Shown: positions 1-11,560 of the stretch, piece after piece
Position numbering within the stretch: position 1 is the stretch's first letter
Layout: each line of letters begins with the position of its first letter
NCBI GenBank assembly: GCA_022606425.2
Contig: JAHDVF020001220.1
Location: 620,001-684,000, forward strand
Length of the DNA stretch: 64,000 nt
Direction: 5' to 3'
Origin: Lepidostoma basale
Lineage: Eukaryota; Arthropoda; Insecta; Trichoptera; Lepidostomatidae
Program-made: the position numbers and the translations under genes
Notes under the pieces: generated by a model
What the model saw: only the letters and a program-made list of their open reading frames with translations
The model's database searches: none
What the model was told of the DNA's origin: nothing

Positions 1-240
1 TGTTATTATTTCTTGGCCCGACAAAACTTCGCACGTCTCACTCTGAAGCATAGCGGCGGGGGAGGGTAACTCCTTTCTTCTCGCTCCCGCGTGTGGAAAT
101 CCGAGTTAATAGCGGATCCCTTGAAAAGCTTCGGGACACGGTCCGACATGGTTCCCAAAGCCGGTCGTCCATTACTGAAGCTGGAGGAAATGTGTCGCCA
201 GAGCGCACAGCTGAACGGCGGCATTAATAATTAATACAAA
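1..240. other. GC-richer single-copy island
   Basis: This block is clearly richer in GC than the sequence that follows and matches none of the repeats in the window. It ends in an AATTAATAATTAATAC run with TAAT cores that homeodomain proteins could bind. The open reading frame on the minus strand reflects GC content and resembles no protein I know. It could be a conserved non-coding element. Confidence 0.25.
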
Positions 241-1449
241 CCAATCTCGCCGTTGAAGTGACATCTATGAATACAAAATAATTCACTATAATATAGGCAA
301 TTGAACTGTAAACTTTAACAAACAAAAAACTAAATATCTGCAGTTAAAATTTCCAAAAATATATTGTAAAAAGAGAAGTCTTCGTCTTAAATAATCAAAA
401 GATAACTATAACCACCATTCTCTGAAGGAATAACTAAAGAGGATGGATCGTCATACTAATCGTCATAGAAGTTTTTTAACGTCGATCATTAACTTAAAAA
501 CGCCCCCCTGTTGAGTGTAAATAAAGTAAAGTAATAAGGATTACATAAATTTATTAATACATGTTAAGATTTTCTTCCTCAATATCCTCCTCTACATCAA
601 AAATAGATATCATTTCATTGTCTGTGCATCTTTATATTTTTAACTAACTTCTATTTCAGTCTAAACCGATTTGACATACATATTTACTGAAATGATTATA
701 TTTTGAAACAACTATAATTCAAAATAAACAAAAAACACCATAATTAAACCTCTGATCCCAGTGATATCGAGTAGCGCCTAACTATTATTAGATATTCTAA
801 AGGAAATTAGACGTTTCATTTTCAACGTAGATTTTTAGGGTGCCAGTGTTCGATTTTGTATGTTAAGGTTATTTTTAGACCGACGTCGAAGGCCAGTATT
901 AGACCCCGTGTAGTATATAGAGGGACACATGTAGGGGGTGTAGGGTCTTGCAGGGGTTGTGCCACCCTGTGGTGGCGAGGAAGTAAGAGGAAGGAATTTG
1001 TATCCAGCTGTATAACAATGTGTCGCCGGGCGCACTACAGAGTGCGAAGGTGTTAAAGAAAGTGGCCAGAGCTTTTCTTAGAATTTAATTCAGCTTTTTG
1101 AATAATACAAAAATGTTACGTGATGTATATTTAATTTAATCACACGGAATTTGTTTTTATTTATTTATGGTATACTAAGATTTATACTATTTAAACAGTG
1201 CTATTTGATTATTAAATTAAATTTTTTGCCTCTTAAATAACGACTTTTCAGGATTCGCCAAACATCTCATTAAAAAATATTTTATATTTTATAACATAAA
1301 GATAGCGGCTTTGAAATTTGATACCGTTTTCCTACAATCCTTAGAAGAAGAAGAAAAAATACCCCTAATTGCAGACTTAACTCCAACTTCCAACAGTAAA
1401 GATTTCATATAATTAATGTTTTAATTGAAATTTCTTAGTAGAAGTTCAT
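241..1449. other. AT-rich intergenic, nothing recognised
   Basis: No gene, terminal repeat or LINE tail is visible. A somewhat GC-richer piece at 836-1060 has short open frames on both strands and could be an old mobile-element fragment, but I cannot assign it. Confidence 0.4.
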
Positions 1450-1666
1450 TTTAAATAATGAAAACAAAAAAAAAATGTTGATACCAAATATTCTTTATTA
1501 TTATGTATTTAGTGTGCTTCCACTTGTGTTTATGTTGGACCAGTTTCTTGACCAGAAGATGGCAGCAAGCTGCCGAAACCGGTCGAACATAAACACATGT
1601 GGAAGCACACTAAATACATAATAATAAAGAATTTTTGTATAATTTTTTTTGTTTTCATTATTTAAA
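1450..1666. repeat. Fold-back element, family B, hammerhead-like centre
   Basis: Two arms of about 100 bp pair with each other; the outer ends read TTTAAATAATGAAAAC and its complement. The plus-strand centre shows CAGAAGA (1553-1559), a perfect 5-bp stem GGCAG/CTGCC with loop CAAG (1561-1574), GAAA (1575-1578), the palindrome CCGG and then TC. This is the order of a type-I hammerhead ribozyme except that the core U4 is A. The same substitution recurs in other family-B copies, so cleavage is doubtful even though the architecture is kept. Confidence 0.65.
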
Positions 1667-2225
1667 GATTTAATTTTATTGTTAAAATTTTCACACTTAA
1701 AAGGACGTCTGCGATCTGAAACATGTTTATGATAAATACGATAAAGTGTTATGAAAATACGGTACTTCAAAATTTAATTAAATATCCACACAAAAAGTGA
1801 TGGTGTATACAGCAGAATAACAAATATATGAATTAACGAAAACAAGAGTAATATTTGATTATTTATTTCTACTAATTGCGCCGATAATAACCAATGTTCA
1901 AGCCCTTAAAATACAATACTCAACACCATATTTTACAGATAAATGGAAAAACGTTGTTAACATTTTAAATATAATCTTAATTATACAAACAATTAATAAG
2001 ACAATAATATTTTAATAACCATCCGTAAAGAGTGTGTATTATAAATAAATGGCGCCTCTTAATTTGGTTGTAGAATATAGAGGAAGGAATAGGTACGCTT
2101 GTTATTTACATGTTAATGTGGGATATAAGCTCGACACTCAAATCTCCCTTCAGAATCAATTTGAAAGAGCCATGATACTTTTATTTGAGAGCGGTCGATA
2201 AGTGCGTTTTCTATTATCACTAGAA
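1667..2225. other. AT-rich intergenic, nothing recognised
   Basis: Nothing recognised apart from scattered TAAT and ATAAA motifs. Confidence 0.4.
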
Positions 2226-2560
2226 TAAAAAAAACATTCGTTTCTCATATCACCGGGGATTACCTTGTTATGGGGACGTCACATCTGGGGGGAGCGCGGC
2301 GGCCAAGGAGAGTCTAGTGTCCGGCATATTGTGGCTGGGCAGTAAAAACGAAATGAGCTTAGGGCCTTGTTAGGTAGGGACTTAAAAACTATGATGGGCT
2401 TCAGAAGCTGTGGGGATTTTATGACCTATTACGCATTATGACGGACCACGTATCAGAAAACAGAGTTACACGGCGTAAAGTAAAAAATATCGCTCGGCAT
2501 ATCCTCCGCGACACAGGTTCTCAAACCCCTCCGATTTATTTAATAAAAGTGAAGCTAAGC
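2226..2560. promoter_or_regulatory. GC-richer single-copy island
   Basis: A single-copy block with a GC-rich stretch around 2270-2330 and no repeat similarity. It lacks a convincing coding frame and resembles the other regulatory-looking islands in the window. Regulatory function is an inference from composition only. Confidence 0.22.
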
Positions 2561-2639
2561 TAACATGGAAATATTTTCTGAATTTTAGAACTCACATGTA
2601 CATTATTTATTAGAAGCAGTCACGGCTGGGTTGTATATT

Positions 2640-2850
2640 TCTTCTTCTTCTTTCTTCGTTCCCTCATCATTGAGGGTCGTGATCCATAACGCAAAACGCC
2701 TCCAATCCTCGCTGTTCTCTGCAGCACTCACCGCCAAGTAGAATTCTTACCCAGTCATCTCCTTAATCTGGTCACACAACCGAGCAGGAGATCTGCCTCT
2801 ACTTCTTTTGCCAGAAACACTTCCTGTGACAATACTTTTTTTCAAATAGT
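2640..2850 (-). mobile_element. RTE-like LINE 3' end with GAA tail
   Basis: Read on the minus strand, the block encodes a degenerate LINE C-terminus (GKRSRGRSPARLCDQIKEMTG, followed after a stop by a DWRRF-type segment). It ends in a run of GAA/AGA repeats at 2640-2650, the usual 3' tail of this group. Stops and frame changes show it is dead. It is strongly 5' truncated. Confidence 0.6.
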
Positions 2851-3075
2851 CCATTGTTTTTGCCGAAACACTATGATGCATTAACATTTTAAACTGTAAA
2901 ATTACATAACTTTGTTTTTTGTATCACAATGTATTTTATTTTACGCGACAGCTGTTTGATCAACCTATGATGACATCATTAGGTGTTACAATAATATAGC
3001 AAATGTCAAATTTTCGTGATTTTTAGAATCTTTACGTGTATCTTATAAACTGAATTATTCATCGCCATCATTGTC

Positions 3076-3240
3076 TTCAAGATTACAACCCTCGGTGGGT
3101 CTTTCTAGCTTACTTTCTTCCAGAAACAGCAACCTGTCTCTGGCCACCGCCTTCTAGTTCTGCTAGCCCGAGTCCCAACAGTCTGTCATGTCACCATCCA
3201 ACTATCACAGTCTCGGTCTGCCGACGCTTATTCTCCCTGC
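3076..3240 (-). mobile_element. LINE 3'-end relic
   Basis: Contains the minus-strand counterpart of a block also present at 52380-52670 (shared words such as ACAACCCT, TGGGTCTT and CAGTCTGCCA-like text). It is probably the 3' part of an RTE-like LINE. Too decayed to translate with confidence. Confidence 0.35.
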
Positions 3241-3396
3241 AAATAAAACATATTTTTGATAACTAATAAGGAAAACCCAAAACATGAAATCTATCTTTTA
3301 ACTGAAATCGATTTATTTTATTTTACTTTGGTAAGTAGCCAATACTTGGTGGTTCGACATATTCAAATGTTGAATTGAACCCTTCGTAATAAATAC

Positions 3397-3505
3397 CTTG
3401 TATAAAAACCACAAGCAAACAGTTTGTGTATAGCCCTGAGAAGCTCGCTACAGAGTGAAACCGGTTGGCGCTACTTACTCATAATAAAGTGGTTTTTATA
3501 CAAAG
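3397..3505 (+). repeat. Fold-back element with hammerhead-like centre
   Basis: Arms at 3397-3412 and 3489-3505 (CTTGTATAAAAACCAC and its complement) enclose a plus-strand motif. It has CTGAGAA (3436-3442), stem GCTC/GAGT with a 6-nt loop, GAAA (3457-3460), palindrome CCGG and TT. Helix I pairs GCC (3433-3435) with GGC (3467-3469). The core differs from CUGANGA only at G8 (A here), which would be expected to abolish cleavage. Confidence 0.6.
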
Positions 3506-3509
3506 TGTA

Positions 3510-4100
3510 TATTTTAATTGATTTTTATTTTATTTTAATTAAAAACAAGGCGTATATTTGAATCAGACTTGAATTGTTGTTTAAATTTTAATTGATAGTA
3601 AAAAATTTAAGTTTTGTGTCTAGTTTTAAGCCAAAACACAAGTATGATATTAAGAAAATACAATTTTATTTGCGATCAGGCGACAGATTGACAACCCGTG
3701 TGTTGCGACTTCCCCTGTTTACGGTCAACTTAATAGTGATTTTATGTTGTTGATAAAAATTTCAGTTCTTATACCGATCTCTTTTACTACCAACTATTCT
3801 GTAAGGTTCATTTTCGCATAAAATGTTTTTACTATCACGTGTAAGATTGCTTTAATTAAAACATAACAATATACACGTTTTTTATAACAAATAAATTGCT
3901 CACTGTATGTTTTTAATAACTTATATTGTAAATTAGCGGGAAAACAACTAGAATGGTTTATCTTGAATATATTTATCATGTACTCGTATTAATAAAATGC
4001 GCTTCACGTGAAAATCATATATTAAAACACAATAATTTTAATGAAGAATTTTAAACCCTGTTAGATTAATGTTATTTATTAAATAATTTTCTCCTTCTGA
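3510..4100. other. AT-rich intergenic, nothing recognised
   Basis: Very AT-rich, no repeat boundary or coding signal seen. Confidence 0.4.
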
Positions 4101-4104
4101 TTTT

Positions 4105-4475
4105 AATAGATCTGACGATCTGTGACACAGGAATCAAGTCTCGTGGGATGATGAGGTTCCAGCTGTCCTTCCATCTCTTAGGCGGTCGTCCAGGTGGGCG
4201 GTGTCCGGAGGAGATTTCGTAAGCGGCTTTATATGCGAGTGTCACTATCCATTCGGACTACATGGTCCCTCCAATGTTTTCTTCTGGATCTACTCCACCG
4301 AACGATATCCTCGATTTCGTAAGTTTTTTCTGAGTTTCTCCAGATCTTAGGACCTTCTTGGTGGACCTTTATTTCGCACAGTGTCGGCCAGCGTCTTTAC
4401 AGCGTAAGTCATGATAGTATACGCATTTCTTATAAATTTTGACCTTGATGTCGATACGCATGTGCTTGTTCTTCA
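4105..4475 (-). mobile_element. RTE-like LINE fragment
   Basis: The minus strand carries the degenerate C-terminal part of an endonuclease-RT LINE (a GHRPPGRPPKRWKDSW-like segment around 4170-4205). The same region recurs in diverged form at 25165-25565 and 40225-40620. Stops break every frame. Confidence 0.45.
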
Positions 4476-4489
4476 TTTACTTTTGTTTA

Positions 4490-4700
4490 CAAAATAAAAA
4501 TACTATACATTACATGTTTCGGAGGTTCCTCCAACCTCAGATGTAAATATTAAATCTAAGAATAGAGCAGATCTCTCCGAAACATGTAATGCGTAAATTT
4601 TGAATTACTTGAACTAATTTAATTAATAAAGTGGCTAATACAACGTCTAAAAATCTCCTTCACAATTAACAATGTATTTCCACAGTGTCTTAACTTTCAA
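4490..4700 (-). repeat. Fold-back element, family A, hammerhead-like motif
   Basis: A minus-strand motif reads CTGAGGT (4540-4534), stem GGAGG/CCTCC with a 2-nt AA loop, GAAA (4520-4517), palindrome CATG (4516-4513), then UA. Helix I pairs five bases: 4545-4541 with 4510-4506. Compared with CUGANGA only A9 is changed. A diverged inverted copy follows at 4570-4594 (CCGAAACATGTAATGCG). The downstream piece to 4700 (a TTCCACAGTGT block and ACTTTCAATAA) is shared with the copies at 14.9 and 36.0 kb, so this is the end of a dispersed element, probably a Penelope-like terminal repeat. Confidence 0.65.
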
Positions 4701-5549
4701 TAAAGTGAATACAATACTATTAATAAACTTGTTTCAAGGTTCATGTGTGTCTTATACCTGTATATTATTGGAAAATTTCACCATCGTGTCCTAGTTAATA
4801 CAAATCTATTAGCTAAATCACCGGCTAAAGGCATATTGTCTGAGAAACAATTGTATATTCAAATCACACAATTGACACAGCTCTTATATTCCTGACATCT
4901 ATGTTGATGGATAGTTTTTGACCTAATTTAAGTATATCACATTATTCTAAATTGACAATTAATTGATTATTGTGAAAAACACTATTATTACAATTATTAT
5001 TGGAATTATTATTATTCCATAGCGAGCTTGATTAATAGCTCGTTTTGAGAGAGAACTTGTTAATGACACAGATTCAGCCACTTTCTTTGAAAAGGGTATC
5101 TTGCTCTCTGCTTCTTATTTTAATTGATTAACCATTGTAATAATTTTTTTTTTTTTTGTTTCATACGACCATATCTTACATGAGAGTAAATATATATGTG
5201 TAACATTTATCATTGAATGAAATAGGTTCATGCATTGACATTTAAATATATGCCTGTAATGTTAGTGTTATTCACGAAACATTAAACTATTTAATTGGAT
5301 GAGTTGTTAGATATTTAACACGAAAATATTAAATATTCTTTTTCTCTTTGTATCCTGTCGGTTTCCCACGACGTTGATCACTATGGAGAAACTTAAACAT
5401 AAATATTACACATAATAATCATAAAACACTCACAAACAAAGGTTTTCTCAAAATGGCGTCGAGAATGTAATGGAAAGCCTTTTAATATTTAATGGAATTA
5501 AATAAAATTAAAAGTTCCTGGAAATAATCAAAATTGTTTTACAGCGCAG
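4701..5549. other. AT-rich intergenic, nothing recognised
   Basis: Very AT-rich with a poly-T run near 5145. No gene or element boundary seen. Confidence 0.4.
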
Positions 5550-5760
5550 ACAAATATAAATTTTCAATTTGAACGAAGGTAATTTCCAGCCCCCCCTTCG
5601 AGCGGCGTAATGTATGCAAATGAAAACATCTCATCAACTATGTTGACAAGCAAAAACTCTGGTTGAGTCATAACTCGGGGCGGGCGTTACACCGTCATGT
5701 CTCGTGATTAATACCCACCCCCGCCCCAAAGATTCGGACTCGTGTGAAAATTTTGTTTGG
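5550..5760. promoter_or_regulatory. GC-richer island with octamer-like site
   Basis: A single-copy block containing C-runs, a GTATGCAAAT octamer-like POU site near 5615 and a C-rich stretch around 5695-5735. No coding potential. A regulatory role is inferred from motif and composition only. Confidence 0.25.
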
Positions 5761-6207
5761 TGTGATCTCCTTTCGTATTATGTTAGAATTACTTCATTTT
5801 AAGTACACACAAGTGATTGAATTCTAAAGTATTATTATCATTATTTTAATTTGAGTGAAATGAAATAATAGAAGAAGAAGAAGAAAAAGAAATACTAGAT
5901 TATTATTCTGATATCCTATCCGCATCTGGGCATATTATATATTCGTGTTCCGGCAGAAATATGTATTTGAATTAAATGAAAAATGTAAACCTATATTAAG
6001 TTTAACGTGAAACTGGGTAGTATGAACTGTTATGTTGTCTTTTACGTCAATGTGGATATTACGTCGTTAATGTGAAAAGCAACGGGAAACTATCACATTT
6101 AAAAAAATCTCATGTGGCCTCCCATGAACAATCAAAAATGTTACACTTTAATGCAAACTAATTCCTAGAATTGAAACCAAAAAAAAAGTAGAAGGAATTA
6201 ATTATAA

Positions 6208-7333
6208 CTAAATAACTAACTAACTAACCATCACGCAGAAAGAATGGAACGCCACACTGTTCTGTCCTGACATACTTCTCTCGATTCCTCTACATTCATA
6301 CATCTTGTCATGCACGCACGTCGATTTCTCCGACTCCTCACGTGACCGACATTCAATATTTGATTGATTTGATCGTGCCACGTTTTCCTTGGCCTTCCTC
6401 TATTTCTAGCTCCGTTCACGCTGTTTACATATACCTTCTTTACCATTCTGTCTTCACTCATTCTTTCCATGTGTCCAAACCATCGTAATGACCCTTTCCT
6501 TGTTTTGTTCATAACACTTTCATTAGCACCACAACCACTTCTTATACTTGCATTTGTCACTCTATCATATACAGATTTGCCACACATTCGTCTTAGAGAT
6601 CTCATTTCTACTGCATTTATTCTACTTTCATCCTTCTTATGCCAGTTCCATGCTTCGCTTCCATACATAAGGGTCGGCACAAGAACACCATTGTGCACTG
6701 CCATCTTGGCTTTTTTGGATAGGCTTTTGTTTGCGATGACAACTTTAAGTGCACCATTTATTCTGTTGCCTGCCCCAACCTTTCTTTCAATATCCTTCTC
6801 CACCCTCCCATCCTTTGTAAACATACTTCCTAAATAAACAAATTCATCCACTTGTTCCAGATTTTCACCGTTTACACTAATGTTGCAGACTGTCATGCTT
6901 CCTTCTTTTTCGAAAATCATTACCTTGGACTTATTCACATTCATCATCAAATCGTATCGCTTGCATACCTCATACATACTAGACACAAGGGCTTGCAGTT
7001 CGTGCTCGTTGTCTGCAAGTAGCACAGCGTCGTCCGCATACAACAAACAGCGCACTGACACACCGTTCATTTTTGCACCTGCTTCCAACCCTTTCAGCTC
7101 TTTCATACACTTGTCCATATATGTATTAAACAACCATGGAGACATTACACACCCCTGTTTGACACCTTTATTGATATCAAACCAGGCTGTAAGATCCCCA
7201 TTTACTCTGACACTAGCAGTGCTTTCCGTGTACAGCGATGTAATTGCCGTGATCAGTTTTGTGCTTATTCCATATTCTGACAATATTCCCACATTTTACC
7301 TCTATCTACGCGATCATATGCTTTTTGCAAATA
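6208..7333 (-). mobile_element. GTTA-tail LINE, 5'-truncated copy
   Basis: The second-longest copy of the main LINE family of the window. The 3' end lies at the low-coordinate side, with a (GTTA)n tail seen as AACTAACTAACTAACC on the plus strand. Upstream lies a long reading frame covering the second half of the reverse transcriptase and the C-terminal domain. The sequence stays similar to the 62-63 kb copy up to about 7325 and then breaks off, so the copy is 5' truncated. No clear target duplication was found. Confidence 0.85.
6231..7292 (-). pseudogene. LINE reverse transcriptase, C-terminal part
   Basis: A 353-residue open frame from a non-LTR retrotransposon that would copy the element's RNA at the target site. 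RT motif B (KQGCVMSPWLFN) is at residues 45-56 and the catalytic YADD box at 85-88. A thumb-like EFVYLG segment and the typical tail WFGHMERMSEDRMVKK...RGRPRKTW follow. The N-terminal endonuclease and RT motif A are missing, so it is a 5'-truncated copy even though the remaining frame is open. The clade is RTE-related by tail style; exact clade uncertain. Confidence 0.85.
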
Positions 7334-8230
7334 GTTTTACATACCAATTAACTGAATCGCCGATGAAGCAGAACAATGGGCTTCCCTCGAGTTCGGTAAA
7401 CTAAACATTATTCTGCGACCAGAAAGACGACGTGACGGGTTAAGGTTGATTTGCCAAATTAATGTTATCCTAGACACTCCACGTCCAATGATTCTATTCA
7501 TATTGTACTTTTTATACCATTTCATAAAATAATTGATTATAATATTATATATAGTATCACCGGTATATGTGACAGTGTGATGTGGTCCTCGATATCGTAT
7601 CTGTGCCATGCAGGGGTGGGGTGACTAATCGATAGCCTGCCCGTGGAAGGAAGCGGAAAAGTTATCTAATATAATAACTTCCATTAAAAAAAAACAAGTA
7701 GAAGAGTGAATATTTTTCCTTTTACCTGTCTCCTACCAGTCTTTTGAACGTTCCAAAGTATATCGAAAATATAATTAGAACCTAATACATGATTAGGATA
7801 TTTTGGCCTCTAAAAAACTGTTTACTTATTTCCTAAGGTAAATTTTACCGTGACCAAATAAAGTGACAAAAGGCAGAACTTTTGACTTCTAGTATATATA
7901 TATTATTCAATTTGGTGAAAATCAGGCAGCATATCTTGTGTTTTATACGGCTCAAGCTTTTTCTGTTCGGTACCCATGATCCACCCGAGTCCGGGGACCA
8001 GTTTTCTCGACTGCGTTATGAAAGGTTGGAATAAATATTCCTCCTCTACATGGAGAATAAATTTATATTTATAATAGAAAAAGAATGCACCAAAGAATGC
8101 TCCGCATATCTTTGACTACCTTGGTTAATAGCTTCTAGTCTATCAAAGAACAAAAACTGCCAATTAAATGTAATATGGAAGGTAACTTACTTTAGTCATG
8201 TTCTTTAGATTTCAATATGATTTATCTTTT
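7334..8230. other. Intergenic, nothing recognised
   Basis: Mostly AT-rich. A slightly GC-richer stretch at 7560-7660 has an open minus frame with no family resemblance. Confidence 0.35.
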
Positions 8231-8607
8231 CGTCACCTGAGAGTAAGAGGGTTCCAACTAACAAAATTTCACATTTGGCTTTTTTTCGTGAAAAGGGTTC
8301 TTACTAACCTTATCTATACGTACAATTAAAAAAATCATGTAATAGTATCGTCATTTTGATGTTACGAAAAGAATCAAGTTCCATCAGATCATTCAAAACA
8401 CATGATTCACTGAAGAAGGATTCATTTACATTTAGAATTTTATTATTCCAACTGTTGCCAGAGAAAATTTACACGCTTCTCGGCAAAAGAGTTTCATCTG
8501 CTTCAGATGGAACCCTTTTATTCTAACCCGAAACCAACAAATCTTTGACTTCATTTTTCTCAGCTTTTTACTTTTGACAGTTGGAACCTTCTTACTTTCA
8601 GGTGACG
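8231..8607. mobile_element. MITE with 30-bp terminal inverted repeats
   Basis: Terminal inverted repeats of about 30 bp (8231-8260 and 8578-8607) share CGTCACCTGARAGTAAGARG followed by GTTCCAACT. The interior is non-coding and repeats related words (GGTTCTTACT, GGAACCCTTTT). Flanks read TTTT on both sides, a possible 4-bp target duplication. The superfamily cannot be fixed from the ends alone. Confidence 0.7.
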
Positions 8608-8894
8608 TTTTGTAGATTTAAATGACTGGTATAAAAAAACATTTTTTTTACTTGAGGAAGTACTCTCAATACAAAATAGTCATATAGTGATTGGAATTAA
8701 TCCTCAGTAAACATTATTTGATATGTATTTCAAAAGTACCTACGTACTAAGTAAGAGTTTACTCCCTACTAGCCATACCCATATGTATTCGGGGTGTAAT
8801 GTAATATCACAAGTGTTTGTTGTAGAATGTAAATGTTACACATAGTAACTAAGAATCATGCTTGCGGATAGGAGAGGGGGGGGGGTAATCACGT

Positions 8895-8920
8895 AAAAGT
8901 CACGTGCCCGTCACGTGACC
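8895..8920. promoter_or_regulatory. Paired CACGTG E-boxes
   Basis: Two perfect E-boxes, 8901-8906 and 8912-8917, start 11 bp apart, about one helical turn. The second sits in the palindrome GTCACGTGAC, the extended form preferred by Mitf/TFEB- and USF-type bHLH-ZIP factors. A further ATCACGTAA half site precedes them. A G-run lies just upstream. Binding is inferred from motif only. Confidence 0.4.
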
Positions 8921-9335
8921 ATCCATTCAGCGCGAATGCTCTTCACACCATTGTGTTGTTGGTAACACTGAACTGCCAAATGAGCAAATGCAAAAAGAGG
9001 GGAGATTGAACACAACAATCACTCCTTCAATTACGAAAACGAGTTTGCCATTTGAACATAAAAAAGACAAATGATTATATTTTTACAGAACAAATTCATG
9101 TACTTGCTCAGCTGTTCCGGTAGCCTTTCTTCGGATAAGATATAGTAGAGGAACTAACACATTTTTCTAGTAAAATGTATTAACGAGATGTTATTTTCAT
9201 ACGTCGAATTTAATATATTTGATTAACACCGGCACATCGTTCAATTGGTTTTAAGGATAAAATATACCAACTAACGAACCAAACCTAACCTAAAATGTAC
9301 CGTCAAACGTAGCTCATGCAGCTGGATTAGAAAAA
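8921..9335. other. Intergenic, nothing recognised
   Basis: Single-copy sequence without coding signal or repeat boundary. Confidence 0.35.
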
Positions 9336-9339
9336 CTAT

Positions 9340-9736
9340 CTAACTAATCAACCATCGTGCCGTCTCCCCGAAGGGGTAGGCAGAATGAATGGACTACCAC
9401 ACTTTTCTTTCCTGCATACCTCTCTCGAATCCTTAACATTCATACACCGTGTCATGCAGGCACGTCGATTTCTCCGACATTCAATTTTTTATTTACTTGA
9501 TCATGCCACGTTTTCCTCGGTCTTCCTGTATTTCTACTTCCATTTACATCGTTAACATATACTTTTTTTTACCATTATTTCAACATTCATTCTTTCAATG
9601 TGTCTAAACCATCTTAATGTTCCTTTCATTGTTTTGTTTCATATAACTTACAATCACTTCTTATATTTTCATTCGTCACTCTAACATACAAAAAATTTCT
9701 ACACTCGTTTAACAGATCTAATTCTATTTCTATTTC
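9340..9736 (-). mobile_element. GTTA-tail LINE 3' fragment
   Basis: About 400 bp from the 3' end of the main LINE family: conserved terminal block GCCGTCTCCCCGAAGGGGTA near 9360 and the RGRPRKTWHDQIN-type region, with many stops. It faces the plus-strand copy at 10013-10312, making an imperfect inverted pair of the same element about 280 bp apart. Confidence 0.75.
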
Positions 9737-10012
9737 AAGCCTCCGTATCTGAACTCTATGTCTCATCTCTTTATCGGCATCTCATTATTTCATTATCTTA
9801 TCTCGATATCTCATTGTTCTTAGAGTTACCATACACTACACTTCTTTTTATTACATATTCTCTTTTCAATGTTAAATCTTTAAATGTTAAAATATTTCAT
9901 GTATATACCTAAATGAGTATCCTCGAGTCACGCTAATACAATGTGGTTTAACTTGTATTATGTGTAAATAAAAAATAATAACCCAATCTATATTTAATTA
10001 TTATTACTATAA
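9737..10012. other. AT-rich spacer
   Basis: Sequence between two oppositely oriented LINE tails. Repeated ATCTCATT/ATCTC words around 9755-9815 look like a decayed simple repeat. Confidence 0.35.
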
Positions 10013-10312
10013 TGAAAGAGTCGTTAAGATAGTTTGAACACATGAAAAGAATGAGTGAAGACATAATGGTGAAGAAGGTATATGTAAACGACGTGAACGG
10101 AGCTAGAAATAGAGGAAGGCCGAGGAAAACGTAGCACGATCAAATCTATCAAATATTAAATGTCGGTCACTAGAGGAGTCGGAGAAATCGACGTGCGTGC
10201 ATGACAAGATGTATGAATGTAGAGGAATCGAGAGAAGTATATCAGGACAGAACAGTGTGGCGTTCCATTCTTTCTGCCTACTCCTCCGGGGAGACGGCGT
10301 GATGGTTAGTAC
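10013..10312 (+). mobile_element. GTTA-tail LINE 3' fragment
   Basis: The plus strand reads from the HMKRMSED segment through NRGRPRKT to the conserved GGGGAGACGGCGTGATGGTTAG end. An in-frame stop follows RPRKT and a few substitutions mark it as dead. Confidence 0.78.
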
Positions 10313-10779
10313 TTTGTTAACTGGTTTCAGGGGTATCTTACTTAGTTACGTTTGGAAAACATAGCTTGGATCGTTGTTACGTTTGCCGTCTTTAAGAGCT
10401 TGCACCAACCAGTTTGGTCATATGCGGTAGTACGTACATGCGGTTTATTCAAGAGGTGAAAGCACAAAGAGTGTATTTACTACTGAGCAGTAATGCGCAG
10501 TGAGCTTTTTGTATAATAACTTTGCTACTTGTTGGTAGATAATGCACGCCGGAGAGAAAATTCTTTATTTATTGCAGAACAGTCAAAAAACTTACATTAA
10601 TTTTTTTAAATACAATATTTATGTTAAAAGGAACTTTACATAATTATTTCCTTTGAAGATTATTTTATGTTTGACAATTTATAAATTCGGAATAGTGTTA
10701 CAAAACTATATTGTAATTTTGATGTTTTGCGGTTATATCTCGAATAAAGACAAAAATGAAAAGTTATATTAAAGCGGTG
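10313..10779. other. Intergenic, nothing recognised
   Basis: 10330-10560 is moderately GC-rich and single copy; the remainder is AT-rich. No motif beyond isolated TAAT cores. Confidence 0.35.
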
Positions 10780-10925
10780 AACGTGGGAATTTAAATCGAT
10801 AAGGGATGAGGAAAATATGTAAGACCAAATAAATCAAATAAAAATAGGAGGCCATGTTGGAATCGGGGCTATTGACGAGCTTGCGTGACGAGATATATGG
10901 ATGTAGGATGTCATAGAAGAAATTT
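10780..10925 (+). mobile_element. Decayed GTTA-tail LINE fragment
   Basis: A strongly diverged piece still aligns by eye to the RPRKxWHDQINQxL...GHVxxxR...ARMTRxM region (for example a CATGTTGGAATCGGGGC stretch and TGCGTGACGAGATATATG). Older than its neighbours. Confidence 0.5.
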
Positions 10926-11044
10926 CCATAATATATGGCTTTGAATTAGTTGGTGATTTCGATGTTTTTGTTTCTATTGATAGGATAAGAAGAAGAATGT
11001 TTTAAATAAATCGCCGTTTATTTAACTCATAATTTCGTTTTATG

Positions 11045-11560
11045 GATTAAGGTGGTTTCCATTAAAATGTGGAACCCATTGCGCCTAATGGGAATAGTGT
11101 TGTATATGAGTTTATTTAGCATTCCTCGTTTTTAAGGTAGACGTGAAACCAAGGATGCCTTTATTCTGCTCACTCCGATCAAAGTTTCCCGCCCATTAGG
11201 GACATAAAACCAATAAAACTGCCCGACCCCGTCTTGTGAGCATGCGCAAACAGCGTTTTAGCGCAGGCATAATACTCCTACATGTTAACGAGGCGATCAT
11301 TTCAATAAATCACACTTAAAAATGTTACTCGGGCTAAGAATATTGTTTGTTCGGAGGTCCCCGACTCGGCCATAAATATGCGCCCAGCACAATACATATC
11401 TACCATACACGCGCGAGAGTCGCCGTGCTCGTACTTTCGGGATTCGCTGTGGAACATTAGCCAAATATCAATCCAGATCCGTTCGTTCCTTGTGATACAC
11501 ATTTCGGACATTTATTAGACAGATCAAGATGCACGGCCATATACCCCTTTAATTCTCTCG
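11045..11560. promoter_or_regulatory. Candidate cis-regulatory island
   Basis: About 500 bp of single-copy, GC-richer sequence. It holds a TCF-type site GATCAAAG (11177-11184), ATAAAACC and CCAATAAA sites, a GGCCATAAATATG block near 11370 and an ATGCGCA element. Stops occur in all frames except short ones. This mix of homeodomain and signalling sites is typical of developmental enhancers; activity is inferred. Confidence 0.35.

Noticed and set aside
836..1060. Short frames on both strands of a GC-richer patch
   Set aside because: No motif allows assignment to a mobile element or gene.
6469..7404. Plus-strand open frames over the LINE
   Set aside because: They are antisense to the reverse transcriptase, which carries the real motifs.
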